Assembly: GCA_022818135.1 (NCBI GenBank)
Contig: JAFMSR010000014.1
Location: 39,761,708-39,825,707, forward strand
DNA: 64,000 nt
Direction of reading: 5' to 3'
Origin: Saxidomus purpurata
Taxonomy: Eukaryota; Mollusca; Bivalvia; Venerida; Veneridae
Shown: in pieces, positions 12,235-24,024 of the stretch
Layout of the letters: the number at the start of each line of letters is the position of its first letter
How positions within the stretch are numbered: the stretch's first letter is position 1
Program-made: the position numbers and the translations under genes
The notes under the pieces: model-generated
The model's database searches: none
Told to the model about the DNA's origin: nothing
Seen by the model: only the letters and a program-made list of their open reading frames with translations

Positions 12235-12985
12235 ACTTCGAACAAAAACGAGAAGGCCTTGATTGCCATATATCGCTCGCCAGGCTACCATTAGATATAG
12301 TGCAAGGTCAACATTGGTCAATTTTGATCTGGGGTAATGATTTGAACAGTATTTGTAGATGTCCACTACACAATGCTACATTCCTCTTATATAAGCTCTG
12401 TGCCTTGTGGTTTTAGACAAGAGGATTTTTCCTATATAAGCCTATGTAAAATTAAGTAAAACCCGGGCAGAGTCAATTTTGACCCGGAGGTCATGATTTT
12501 TACAATCTTGGTAGAGGTCTTCTTGCCATTGCTACATGCCAAATATCTAAGCTCTAGGCTTAGTGGTTTCAGTGAAGAAGATATTTAAAGTTAAAGTTAG
12601 GCTTTCCTATATAAGCCTATGTAAAATCAAGCGACACTCCGGTTGGGGTCAATTTTTGACCCGGGTGATCATGACTGTCACACTCTTGGTAGATGTCTAC
12701 TAGGAAATGCAACATGCTAAATGTCTAAGTTCTAGGCTCTCTGGGTTCAGAGAAGAAGATTCTAAAGTGTTTCATATTTGTTGTCAAAGCAACCCTAGTC
12801 CTTAATAGAATGGATAATCTTTGAATAACTTTTGTATAAAGCTTTGTGCACGGAGCATCTATGTCATCTTTCATCAACATTGGCCAAGTAGCTTCAGAGG
12901 AAACATCGTTTGAAGGAAATGGCGGACGACGTATGACGGACGGTGAGTGGTCCTAATAGCTCAACCTCGCACTTTGTGCCAGATG
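12235..12985 (+). repeat. GGACGG-type repeat, degenerate copy a
   Basis: Opens with GGCCTTGATTGCCATATATCG, a decayed form of the GGGCCATGATGGCCCTATATCG start seen at 28000. The body has repeated modules with TCCTATATAAGCCTATGTAAAA, GGGTCAATTTTGACCC and CTAAGCTCTAGGC. It ends with GACGGACGGTGAGTGGTCC and a CAACCTCGCACTTTGTGCCAG hairpin remnant. Non-coding mobile repeat. Confidence 0.7.
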
Positions 12986-13699
12986 AACTTACAATAATAA
13001 TCAGCTAATAAGTCCAACTTTCATCCTTGATTCTTGATTGTGTGCCATATTAATGAAATGCATATTTTATACGAATGTCCAAGTCCAACAACTAGGCTAT
13101 CATAAAATCATTTAAATATTACCTCTAGAAAATTACAGTAACGATGCTCATAAAGAATAAGTACCATATGCTCTTAATATGTTTTGTCACTGTTTACCAC
13201 GGGCACTCCCGATTTAACTTTAAAAAGACCTTTAGATACCACAGAAATAGAATCAAAACATGTGTCGTTCTGACAGATATTGATTACATTTAGCACTTCA
13301 GGTGTTAAATGTTTCACTTGTAGGTGTAATCATACGTTAACTGAATTCAGATCTATTCTCAAGGACGGACTTTGTTTAGGAAATATTTTATGTGATATTA
13401 GCTAGACATGGTTTTCCGGTACTGGAGAAAATGAGTTTTAAAAACATGCATATATCTAGCATATTAACCTTTGATCTGACAGACAACAGTTTTCGTGCGA
13501 TAGCTTGCTTTTATGTGTGGATGGCTCCAATACATTAAATAGACACACCCTAAAATCAGGTGCAAGTTTGAAAGGTTGTTTCCAGTTACTGGTCAGCAAA
13601 GGAAGAACTTTTTAGGTACGCTTACGTATTTGGATAACCCATGTCTAGATGACGACTCTCAAATTAACTATAAAAGCTACATACATATATATATATCCC
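12986..13699. other. No gene; short repeat piece
   Basis: Contains a fragment at 13533-13572 (AGACACACCCTAAAATCAGGT) of the family seen at 940. Otherwise presumptive 3' flank of the receptor gene. Confidence 0.45.
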
Positions 13700-13705
13700 T
13701 TTAAT
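13700..13705 (-). terminator. Candidate poly(A) signal for the receptor
   Basis: TTTAAT on the plus strand reads ATTAAA on the minus strand, about 100 bases past the receptor stop codon. It is a common variant signal, but the hexamer is frequent by chance in AT-rich DNA, so this is only a candidate. Confidence 0.3.
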
Positions 13706-13801
13706 CTATTTATAACAATATACATAAAACAAACAATAAAAAATGTTATGCAAATATATTTTAACAATATTATTCAACAATACTGATAATAATACTAAAA
13801 A

Positions 13802-15532
13802 TTACAAATATACTATATTTTCTGATCGACAGCAGGAAAGCTTTTTAAAGGCATTTCTAAAGTCTTTGTTAAAGAAAGTATATATAAATGGATTACATGC
13901 GGAATTAAAATACCCTAACCATGATATTGATGTTATAAGAAAGGGATGAAAATAACATGTAGAACACAGAGCTCTTAATAAAGTTACAACGAAGAATGGT
14001 AGCCAACATACAATAAAACATCCCATAACTATACCAAGTGTTCTAGCTGCACGCTTTTCTTGATTAATTGCCATTTTCTTGCTTTTTCTCGAGTTTCTTC
14101 GCCTAAATGTAGACGATTTCAATGATTTTCTACTTTTAGGTTTACTTTTGTCCTCGTCGCTTGCCTCGTCATGTGTTTCGTCTATTTCTGCCGTATCCGT
14201 CTGCTGTTTCACGTCAGGATGGCACGTTTCCAGAATTGTCTTTTCTAACTGAGCGTTTGCTATTTCATGAATAACTTCTGTTTGCAATGTACTATGTCGA
14301 GGGTTTGACAACCGATGTCCGCGAAACGTACTTAGCCGTCTAACATTCTCTGTACCGGAACTGAAACTTCTACTTCCGGTAGTGCACGTGCTGTAACTTC
14401 GATCCCGACATTCGGCACTTATGCTACTGCTCCTGTCACTACTTTCAGAGAACGATGTTGTTGCTGTGTTAGATGAATCGCTTGAAGAATAAAACGTTGA
14501 ACCAAAACTAGACATAGTTGCATTGGAAAGCATCCTATTTGACCGCTGTCGCATTTGAAAAATTGCTAGTATTTCAGGCTCAATGCTTTCACGGCGAGTT
14601 TCATCACCAGATTCCACAGCTTGGGTGACGTTGCAGACGTCGTAATTAGAAGTTTGAGTTCCCTGTTCATTTGTACTTGGACGAGTTGTTTCCCGTGGTG
14701 AGCAACATGGAAGAGTTTTACAAAATAAACAGGATATAGCACTTTTCTTTTCTGGTCTTTCACGGTCTGTAATAAAGTTAAAGTGTCCATGTTGTAACGA
14801 CCAGCTTCTTTTTCTTGTACATGTTGCACAATATATTTTATAGTAAAAGAACAGCATAATCAAAAGCGGAAGAAAAAAGGCTCCACAAGTCGAATATATT
14901 GTATAACCCAATTCTCTGCTTACGAAACAATTTCCATTAAGGTGTAGCTCATTTTCTTTCCTCCAGCCGAGAAATCTCGGCAGTGCAATTAATACGGAAT
15001 AAACCCATACAAATATTACTACGCACCCAGCACGAGTAAATGTTCTTTGACGGGCGTAAGTAATCGGCTTCGTAATGGCTTTGTATCTATCATACGCTAT
15101 CGCACACAAGTTAACAATACTTGCAGTGCAGCTGATTACGTCTAGCGAGATCCAAATGTCACACATAATGTCCCCAAGGAGCCAGTCCCCGGCAATATCA
15201 TACGTAATTGCAAGTGGGCTAACACATATCCCTACAAGGCAATCACTCACTGCAAGATTAATGATGAACACATTGCCAACCTTCCGCAGACGCTTCTCCC
15301 GTATTACAGCTATTATAACCAGAACATTGCCAATTACCGTAGCGGAAGTGACCAGCACTCCTATTACGTATAAAATATAATTCACAAAATGGGGGTCATT
15401 AGCATCATCAGGCTTGGAAGAATTGAAATCAACAGTTTTTACCGCCGGTGTACTCCAACTGTCATTTCCGGTAATATTTACCGCGAATTTTATCGTGTCT
15501 GACAGATAAAGAAAGTACTCCGAATGTTTCAT
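13802..15532 (-). CDS. Serotonin 5-HT1-like class A G-protein-coupled receptor
   Basis: Complete intronless 576-residue receptor. It starts at ATG 15532; stop codons lie just upstream in frame and A is at -3. Seven membrane helices are visible: N69 (1.50), D97 (2.50), C124 with C202 for the disulfide, amine-binding D131 (3.32), DRY 148-150, P222 (5.50), CWLP 509-512 with FF 513-514, Y541 (7.43) and NPFIY 547-551. YTIYSTCGAFFLPL in helix 5 puts S214, T215 and A218 at 5.42, 5.43 and 5.46, the pattern of 5-HT1A receptors and not of catecholamine receptors. The N-terminus has glycosylation sequons at N19, N23 and N37. The third intracellular loop is very long (about 238-492), Ser-rich, with three RRxS kinase-type sites (S316, S401, S481). 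E492 (6.30) can pair with R149. CC at 567-568 may be palmitoylated. DRYKAITKP replaces the usual DRYWAI. Probably Gi-coupled by family; 5-HT7 or octopamine type is less likely. Confidence 0.9.
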   Translation of the reverse strand: MKHSEYFLYLSDTIKFAVNITGNDSWSTPAVKTVDFNSSKPDDANDPHFVNYILYVIGVLVTSATVIGNVLVIIAVIREKRLRKVGNVFIINLAVSDCLVGICVSPLAITYDIAGDWLLGDIMCDIWISLDVISCTASIVNLCAIAYDRYKAITKPITYARQRTFTRAGCVVIFVWVYSVLIALPRFLGWRKENELHLNGNCFVSRELGYTIYSTCGAFFLPLLIMLFFYYKIYCATCTRKRSWSLQHGHFNFITDRERPEKKSAISCLFCKTLPCCSPRETTRPSTNEQGTQTSNYDVCNVTQAVESGDETRRESIEPEILAIFQMRQRSNRMLSNATMSSFGSTFYSSSDSSNTATTSFSESSDRSSSISAECRDRSYSTCTTGSRSFSSGTENVRRLSTFRGHRLSNPRHSTLQTEVIHEIANAQLEKTILETCHPDVKQQTDTAEIDETHDEASDEDKSKPKSRKSLKSSTFRRRNSRKSKKMAINQEKRAARTLGIVMGCFIVCWLPFFVVTLLRALCSTCYFHPFLITSISWLGYFNSACNPFIYTFFNKDFRNAFKKLSCCRSENIVYL

Positions 15533-16130
15533 ATTGACTTGGAATTATATCTATCACAAACGCTAGCACTGTCTACGCACCTATCCACGAAAATTTCACT
15601 GTATACAGTTTTTCACCGTCCAAATCGATTGTCATTGATAAGCAAAAATGTTTTCCGATTTTCTCTAGGCTCAAAAATATTGTCTTCAAAGTGAGCCGTT
15701 TTTTATGACCAGACCGCAACGTTAATTTAATTCTCGGCAAATTCCTGTTTTGAAAATTCAAAAAGATGGTTACCATTTTAGCTGCCTTTCAAAATTACAA
15801 CCGAACTATTGAGCTAAATGTCCCATATTGATATTTTAAATTTTGACTGAACAGAGTCAATCAATTTTCAATAATTCTTGTTTCCAACACCAGGTTTAAT
15901 GCTCCAGGTTCTTTTATTTAAGCGTGTTCAAGTCTCAGAACAAGAATACAAACTCAGCGTACTTGTAAACGATGTCACCGTCTACGATTGTATCCGATAT
16001 AACAGCTGAGCGGAACCGAATGACAGCAAGATTTCATTGAGAAAACCTATCAACGCTTTATCTTCCCACATAGTCTGTGACGTAACAGTCACGTGACCTT
16101 TCATAGAGATATTTTCTTCTTGCTATGGGA
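15533..16130 (-). promoter_or_regulatory. Presumptive upstream region of the receptor gene
   Basis: About 550 bp before the receptor start lie TGACGTAA (16078-16085, cAMP-response-like) and the palindrome GTCACGTGAC (16088-16097, an E-box of bHLH-zip type). No clear TATA box or initiator could be chosen. Assignment as promoter is inference from position only; a 5' untranslated intron could put the real promoter elsewhere. Confidence 0.3.
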
Positions 16131-18431
16131 ATCGATAATCTGTTTTGCGACCGGAGGAATTTTGTGAACAGAAAACAAGTTACCGTCTCGTATTTGACTT
16201 CGAATGTACAAATGTTTGTTTATAACTATCTTTGCGTGGGCGAATCGTGGGACTGGAACATTAATTCCTACTTCCTTGGAGTAACAGTTCATGTCTTAAA
16301 AATCTAAAACGGGATTTTGTAAATGCCTAAAGCATTCATCAATATTATACTTGTCTTCTCGAATTTTTGTTAATTAAAAGTAAAGACGGACAGAGTGCAT
16401 CACCTACAGGTCAAAACAACAGACCATTAAGTTAAGTGAGATGATATGGTCCATAGGGGCAAGGAGGGAGGTATTTGGGGCGGCACAAAGGCTGACGGGG
16501 AGATGGGGAGACAATAGCCCATACCCACCAGAAAAAGTGATACAGTGACCTACATGTATATTGAAACTTCTGTTACTGAAATAATTATCATGTTTCAGTA
16601 ACTGTTAAGTATTAGAGAACATCAATCTGCACTTATACACTAAACTCCTTTAGATTTAAAACCGGCAATATTCCATTAATTTGTTATTAATAATAAGAAT
16701 AATTAATTTATAATTAATTTATGTTTGCTCTAAAATGCTGGTGACACAACATTTTTCAAAGGTAACAAAATGCCTACTTTTTAATTCCGTAACTTTTCAA
16801 TAGCCCGATGGACCAATTTTTTGAAACTTCACGTGTTACTGTTCGTGTTTTTATAGTGCCTACTCAGTCACCAACTACTCCTAGTTAACGCAAATATTGA
16901 TAAATTGCTGTTCCGTTGAGAAATCTGTGATGCATAACAATAATCTGTTTCAATGGGCAAAAAATGCATACATGGCTTACAGTTACAATTTGATATCGCA
17001 AATAAACATTTACAATTGGTGGGCGGAATAAAATAAAATTGTTCCAGCCCACATTACTATTAAAGTAGTTCATCGGCTCATGACAGAGCGTACTCAAAAT
17101 CTAAAATAAATGATCTGTTACCGAACTGTCACGAAGTGGTACCGATTAAAGACACAGGGGGACAATTACAAGTAGCTCTTATTTCTGATAAAATTGGTAT
17201 CAACAAGAATTTAGCTATATTCGTACATAAAGCTTTTGAGATTAGAAACCAATAATGTTTCTATTATATTTAATGTATACCTCATGTACCTCACGCTGTA
17301 TATTTGTAATATAATGAAAATGTTGACACTTTACATTATGTCACTTACTGTTTATACAGTTATATTTGCATGTATGCTCATGTCCGTATGGTCTACTGCT
17401 TATGATAATAAACCATGAAACTATTTAACGAAGGAAGATGTCTTTCCGACTGAAATGGCCTTTATTTGTACCAAAATCATTCCTAGCTTTGCTTTTTAAA
17501 TCGGTAAGTATATGTTAGAAATATACAGCAGTATTGTTTTCAATAATATTGCAAAAACATAGAAAGACTTTCTGGCAACTCTTTTTCGTGAAGAAACGAC
17601 TTGTATACGAAAAAAGGCATATTTCAACATTGCTTTAGATTATAAAGAGTATGGTTATATCATTAGTCTATTAGTAAATTTATGTTTCTATATCAGTAAA
17701 GTCAAAGTGAGCCTTAGACTTTAAGTGATAAGGGTCGTATTAAATCAATTAAGGACTGCACTTCCAGAAATACCTTTGAACATAATTAAACCTAAATATG
17801 GTGTAGACATTTTCAACGAAAACTATATCATTTGATAGGATAGGAATTATTTAATCTATGATTTATATTCTAGTATTTACGTCAACGTCTCGACTGTAAG
17901 GCAGTTTCAAATTTGAATTTCGAATTTTAATGCTATTTCTAGAATCCAATTGGAATATTTATTTTCCAATATCTTTTAGAATTTGATTTTTGTGTTTGTC
18001 TTTATAAGTTATTGAACGAAAGGTAGAAATTATTTATTCCAATGTAAAAGACAATAAATCAACATACTTATATTACGAATAATTATTATAGTTTTCAATG
18101 TACTTTTTGGAAAATTTTGGAACTCCAAAAATTCGCTGGAACGTGTTTTTGGTCTTTTCCGTTAATTATTTAAGTTGTTCAATCCAAAATGTAATCGGTT
18201 CAAAAGATCTTGCGAATCCTTTAAGTAGGAAAATCTACTTCGATTCACCAAGCGTGCTTTCGTACCTCAGTTTATGAACACATACAAGAACCGACCGCCT
18301 GATGGTGAAATAACTGTGCACAAATTGCTGAGTCAGACGTTATCGAAATTCTATACTATGAGAGCCTGATTTTACAAGATGTGGGGCAAACTCGGCTGTC
18401 ATTTTGGCAGTAGTTTCTTGTACAAAACATT
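16131..18431. other. No gene; G-rich patch
   Basis: AT-rich overall. At 16456-16512 the plus strand has several G-runs (GGGG, GGGAGG, GGGG, GGGG), which could form a quadruplex. No open frame with recognisable domains. Confidence 0.5.
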
Positions 18432-18793
18432 TTACGAGGATCCTGCAAAATGCTTTGTCACCGGGGTTTTATTTCTGGGGTGTAATTGCTTCTTCAGAAT
18501 CGTTTGCATGCTGCCTTCAATATGTTTTAGCGACAAGCGGGCATCCTGGTCCACCACAGCCTTTACAGCAACGATGTTTGCCTTACTAATATAGGTTTCG
18601 GTCTAGCAATGCGGGCGTCATATTTTACAGACAAAGCCCCAGCTTTAAACACTTTATTCCACCTAAATACTGTACGCACATATACGGACTGAGATCCATA
18701 TATATCACACAGTTCATCAAATATTTGCTTTGCATTTGTACCAAGCCTAGTGCGGCATTTTATATAACCACGCATTTCAATCTTTCCGTTCAT
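18432..18793 (-). pseudogene. Mariner/Tc1-type transposase remnant (N-terminal part)
   Basis: An ATG at 18793 opens 76 codons with a mariner-like helix-turn-helix: IKCRTRLGTNAKQIFDEL, then YGSQSVYVRTVFRWNKVFKAG and DARIARPK, corresponding to the usual YRTVxRWxxRFKxG...GRP region. Near 18590 the reading frame shifts; the next frame continues with a second DNA-binding-like part (SKANIVAVKAVVDQDARLSL, then TILKKQLHPRN) to a stop at 18432. The catalytic DDE/D domain is absent. A broken, immobile copy of the bipartite DNA-binding domain. Full transposases of this family are about 340-350 residues. Confidence 0.75.
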
Positions 18794-19539
18794 GTTACAA
18801 GGTGTATTGTAAAATGGTCAGTGTATTTGACTGCATATATATCTCGGTCATTTTAAAAGCAATTCGCACGGAATAAACGGATATGATAATATAATTGAGG
18901 TACAGTGAAGCGTTTTAAAATATGCCTGGGATAAATCTACGGAGTCTCATTAGTGACTTTTTCATCATAATCCACGTCTTGCTTAATTAATTCACAACAC
19001 ATTCGTGAGTTTTATAAACAAACTGTATGAGGAATTTGCTTTTAACTTAAGGGGACCCACTGGTAAAACCAGTACAACAAAAATATATTGTCCATTTCGT
19101 TTATAGATACAAGTATATATTGCTAGCAAGTTTCTGGAAAAATTATGATGGTTCGATGATTTAACTTTTTGCGTAATATTAATATTTATTGATACAGTTG
19201 CTAAATTCAGAATTAGCTGGAATCCGGGTTTTGTAAACTTTTATGTCTGGTGTACGTCTTTCAGAATAGGTATCAATATTCAGTCTTTTCTGGTGTAATA
19301 TGTCAAACTTTAGGATGAAAAATTAGGGCTTGTTGAATTTTTGTTATCACCTGTATAAATAGTATGTTCCTTATCATTACACCACAAACGTTACTAAAAA
19401 TCTTTTTTTTTTAATTTCTGATAAATAATTTTTTCATGATAAGGGAAGAACTCAGTTTTTGAGATCTTTTGCCAACAACTACTGAACAAGACCTTTGTTT
19501 TAGAATGCAAAAATAAAAAAATGTGCTGATGTCAGTAGA
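18794..19539. other. No gene seen
   Basis: AT-rich with no recognised feature. Confidence 0.5.
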
Positions 19540-20600
19540 CAGAATTCGATTTTCAATGTTGCCAAAAAATGATAAAAATATTTGACATTAAGAGTTCGAC
19601 AAGACTTCGATAACTAGGACATAGGTCTAACTAAAAACTGTCAAAGAACTTTTTCAGGTTATTTTCTTTTTTTCCTGACAGATACGTCTGTACGAATGTT
19701 AATTAAGTACTTCAAGACTTTTAAAGTAATTTCTCAAATGGTTAACTTACCCAAGTGGACAAGAATGAAAATTTTTATTCTAAGTCTTCTAAGTCTAAAA
19801 ACGGCTATAATTCATACAAATTTGACCGAATTACCTTCTCCCTTGCCCATTTTTGGGATATCAATGAATGGTAAACAAGTATTCCAAAACTTTCACCAAT
19901 GGGCGCCTAAATATCTAAAACAGCAGAATAACAAAATGTAGGACTGGTACCAATAACTTATTCCATGTTATTCTAAGCCTCGATAAAAGGCCTTAATTTT
20001 CTTAGCGCAAGCAAAGCCCTGAAAAGAGATACCTTCTTTTGCCTGCACATGTCTGGCGTAATGATTGAAATAGCGTTGAAAAGTTTGAAATCATGCCAAT
20101 ATTAGCTACAAAGGGTTTGTAAGGCAGGTATGTGGGATTATTGCCAATAGTTCAATATGATTTTCTAAGAGTATAAAAGGGCATAATTCTCTGGTCAAAA
20201 AACTTTGTTGAACAGGAGTTATGTCTTCTTCATTAGCTAGGTCGACGAAGGCCATGCTGGTAAACAAGCTTACTCGGTTAGTTGGAAAGGTCAATAACCC
20301 AAATCGTTTTAAATAAAGTGAGAATAAGATATTTACTGAATATTAAGAAAAAAACTTAACCAGGGTCAATCCGCGCCACACAAGGATCTCTGACAAAGCT
20401 TAGAAATAGTTAAATTTAGTTAAATTTTTCTAAACTTACCTAAATTTACGACGATCCATAATTCCATGCCGTCAAAAACATTCGAATAGTTATATACTCT
20501 TTTCTGTAGAAGGAGGTTGATAAAGTTAAATCATTTATGGTAATAGTTTTCATAGCCGAATTTACTCAATCTAATACTACTGAAAAAAATAGGGGTGGTA
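19540..20600 (+). repeat. 1.2-kb tandem duplication, copy 1
   Basis: Shares with 20740-21900, in the same order: AATGATAAAAATAT, GACATAGGTCT, TTTTTATTCTAA, a GCAAAGCC(C/T)TGAAAAG block, AATTCTCTGGTCAA, GGTCGACGAA, ACCAGGGTCAATCCGCG and CCTAAATTTACGACGATC. Offset is 1.18-1.27 kb. No conserved protein. Probably part of a larger repeat whose terminal end is at 20600-20710. Confidence 0.7.
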
Positions 20601-20620
20601 CAAAAACTTATCCAACGTGT

Positions 20621-20658
<38 letters not shown>

Positions 20659-20710
20659 GGCGAGTAGGATAGCTCCCCTTTTCATAGAAAAGTCGAGCTA
20701 AAAAATGTGT
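20600..20710 (-). repeat. Repeat-element end with (GACGCC)n
   Basis: The plus strand has about six or seven tandem GACGCC copies (20621-20657). Read on the minus strand: a TTTTTAGCTCGAC end, GGGGAGCTATCCTACTCGCCC, (GGCGTC)n, then ACACGTTGGATAAGTTTTTG. It looks like the terminal segment of a dispersed molluscan repeat and sits between the two duplicated copies. Confidence 0.55.
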
Positions 20711-20739
20711 GTTGATGTGCATATAAGAATGAAATTCAA

Positions 20740-21900
20740 TTAAAAAAAATGATAAAAATATATTGTTTAGATTTCGACCAGCTTTGAGATATTACGACAT
20801 AGGTCTGCAACAAAGAACTGTCACAGGAACTTGTTGTTAATGTCTTTTTGTATCTTGACAGATCCCTGTGTAGTAAAGTTTGAATTAAGTGAATATCTTA
20901 AAGACTTTTTTAAGAAATACTAATTGTGTACCCTTTCTCCAATTTTGATGTCAAAATTTTTATTCTAAAAATGTCCTATCTTTTTGCACTAAAATATTTG
21001 TATTGTGCCCAAGTTTGTTACCGCATACTTTTTCCCGTTTGATTATAATTTTTTAAGTATATCGAATGTAAATTTTCGGTAGCGCAAAATTCCAAAACTT
21101 CACCAGTGGGCGCCTTAATATTATTGAACATGAAATAACAGAAATATAGTACCTAGTATAATTCAGTTATTCGCTGTTATTCGCCCCTTTTAAAGATAAT
21201 TTTCTTCAGCGCATGCAAAGCCTTGAAAAGGGCAAAGAGTCACATGTACTTGAAGCACAACGGCTGTCTTACGTGACAACCAATTAATTCTTATTACATA
21301 TATCGTTGTTAAGTTTGAAATCATGGCGTAATAAGGCTACATAGAGTTTTGTAAGACAGTGTTTGTGGGCAATTATGGGGTATAGTTTAATATGATTTCG
21401 TGAATAGATGTATAAAAGCAGTAATTCTCTGGTCAACAAGATCTTTTGTTGAAAACAATTGAGTTGTCTACGTTCTAGGTCATTTGCTAAGGTCGACGAA
21501 CAAGGCCATACTGTTGAACATGTTTACTCCGTATTATTGGAAAGGTCGTACACAAACATTGTCTTATAAGCTACTCAACTGTGAGAAATAAGATATTTAC
21601 TGAATATTGAAGAAAAAAACACGTATACCAGGGTCAATCCGCGGCCACACAAGGATCATCTGACAACAGACTTAGAAATAGTTAAATTTAGTTAATTTTT
21701 AGTTTAGTCTGAAACTTACCTAAATTTACGACGATCAATTTTATCGTACAGTTCCATGCCGTTTAAAATATTCGAATTAGATACATATTTTCTGAAGGAC
21801 CAGTTGAAAATTAAATTGATTTATGGTAATAGTTTTCTTCATAGTTGTTCCTGAATTTACTCGAAATGTCTTACATACAGAAAAAAAAAATAGAACGATT
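20740..21900 (+). repeat. 1.2-kb tandem duplication, copy 2
   Basis: Partner of 19540-20600. Differences are dominated by small insertions of one to three bases in this copy, for example TCATCTGACAACAGAC against TCTGACAAAGC, which could be mutation or long-read assembly error. A short third relative of its middle (GCAAAGCC...GTCACGTGAC) is at 29480-29550. Confidence 0.7.
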
Positions 21901-22269
21901 GTGTACAATGTTACAGTTATTATTCACCTTGTTCCCTTTTGCATTCCGGTTTAAATTTAAACAGATGCAAGATTAATTCAACCTACTTTTGTTGATACAT
22001 GTAATAGCACCGCATTAAACCAAAATCATTCAAATGCGTCAGCTAAATAACTACATGTATAAACCTTAAGGCATCAGTAAGATGCTGGGATACTACACAC
22101 TTAGTCAATATGTTTAACTAAGAAGTATTAGATCATTATTTACAAGTTTGACAGGATATTCAAGTTAGTTGTAGAAACTGGTCAGCATATCAACTCACTC
22201 CAAACTAATTTATCATTACGATAACTTTTCTTATAACTATATTCAATAATCACCTCACTGTCCTCACTT
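21901..22269. other. No gene seen
   Basis: AT-rich linker before the duplicated block at 22270. Confidence 0.5.
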
Positions 22270-22960
22270 TTAAGTCAAGAATGCATTGCAAGTCACGTGA
22301 TAATGCATGGCAACAAACTTCATCGACATTGTTTAATTACCTCCTCCTTTCAGTAATAGAGTTAAAGAGCGGAATCAAACAAATATTGTCAACGGCAATT
22401 TTCACGTAAACTATGCTTTATTTGTCTGCATGCATTTCAAGGGCCATTTTCCAAATACGCTTATACTTTTATGATGTTTGTGATTTCCCGCAGTAATAGT
22501 TATTACCCACTTTAAATAAAGCAAGCTGCTGTGAAATAAAGATTATTACAATTATTTTAAGATTGTGTTGCGTCTGCGCATTGTGTACACGCATTTTCTA
22601 AAAGTAAAAATTGAAAAGCTAACTCATACTATGTGCTTACAAAAGCCATTACTTCTTTGCACAGGTTATCATTTACTATGTTATTACAAAATTGTGCATA
22701 ACGACATAAAAAACAAACAGACAGAAAGTCATTAACCCCTTCACAACATCAGTTGATACAATTCCCAATGTGAAAAGCCATTAAAACACCAGTCTTTTAA
22801 TATTGCAACAAAATAAGCAAGATCATTAACCGCTTTTTTTAATTGTACATTATCACGGGATTGTTCAAGTTACTTCAGAAAACATACTGGTATTTGTTAG
22901 CTCAATAATGAATTGTCTACATTTACTATCTTTTTTTCCTGATCCTAACAACTCAGTTGG
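22270..22960 (+). repeat. Paralogous non-coding block E, copy 1
   Basis: Matches 38200-38870 in the same order and strand: ATGCATGG(C/T)AAC, ATATTGT(C/T)AAC, GCTGCTGTGAAATAA, ACAAACAGACA, AACATC(A/C)G(T/C)TGATACAA, CAAGATCATTAACCG and AAACA(T/C)A(C/A)TGGTATT. No open frame is shared by the two copies. Confidence 0.6.
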
Positions 22961-23080
22961 CGACAACGTTCAAGAACTTATCAAAAAGGGGGTTTCTTTG
23001 TATTTCTAAATGTCTTCTCTTATTTTCCCATATATACTCAGTACATTTAAAAATGCAACGCTTACATGTTGTGTTGTAGC

Positions 23081-23171
23081 TGTTTAACGCCCATTCCAAC
23101 CGTGTTTGGGTCATTTTAACAGGCGGACAATTTACTTAACCATCGTTACTGGGAAGAACTAGTACTAGACA
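23081..23171 (-). mobile_element. SINE 3' fragment, reversed
   Basis: Reverse complement of CGATGGTTAAGTAAATTGTCC, CCTGTTAAAATGACC and CACGGTTGGAATGGGCGTTAA, matching the 3' halves of the SINEs at 6394 and 11866. The tRNA-like head is missing. Confidence 0.65.
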
Positions 23172-23915
23172 AATCTTTTTGAAAATTCAACTTTTATGTA
23201 TTCACATAAACGGAGAATTGATTTTCTGATGTATACTGTGCAAAAAAAGAGTGCCGGCTGGCAATTTGTTATCAATATCGATTGTTTCAATTAAAGAAAA
23301 TGGGGAATAAGTCTTCAGAAATGTTTACACCAAAGTATTGTTTTAGTCTGAAATTACATTTTGCGATAGGTTTTGCACCAATCATAAATGTTTTTGTGGG
23401 GTGTGTGGTTAAATGAAATAAATTGCTATATTTACTGAATATCGCTTAAGTCATTCAAAATTTGCGAGAAAAATGGGTTTATTTCACAAATTTGGTGCTC
23501 AAAAGAGTGGTTTCATTAACAAATAAGGGGAATGTAGCCAAGTTTTAACAAAATTACAATATTAATAGACATACCAGATTTCAACGATTTTCTCCGAATT
23601 TTAAAAATCAGTTTTTATTTTGGTTATGACAAACATTATCAATGTTTAGTAATTTTTCTTAGGTTGTCTAAAATATAACATATTGATTTCTTTTCGAGAA
23701 AATAACAGAATAAAAATTTAATTGCAAATATTGAATTTTTATTTTTGCACTTTTACATTTTTTTCGTGTCGTTTTTAAGAAAATTACACCACAATACAAT
23801 TGTAAGGATAATTAGAATATGTGCAACTTCTTTTCCGAAAAAATTTGTTAAATTAAAATATCTGACTAAAATATTTTAAATGTACTAAGCATATTTGATT
23901 TTAACCCTTGCGGTC
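23172..23915. other. No gene; very AT-rich
   Basis: Unusually A+T-rich with many T- and A-runs, directly before the minisatellite. No recognised feature. Confidence 0.5.
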
Positions 23916-23968
23916 AGTGTTTCTGCCTTGTGATCAGTGATTCAGCCTTGTGATCAGTGATTCTGCCT

Positions 23969-24024
<56 letters not shown>

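Noticed and set aside
13743..15380. Plus- and minus-strand open frames overlapping the receptor
   Set aside because: Shadows of the 576-residue receptor in other frames, with no independent support.
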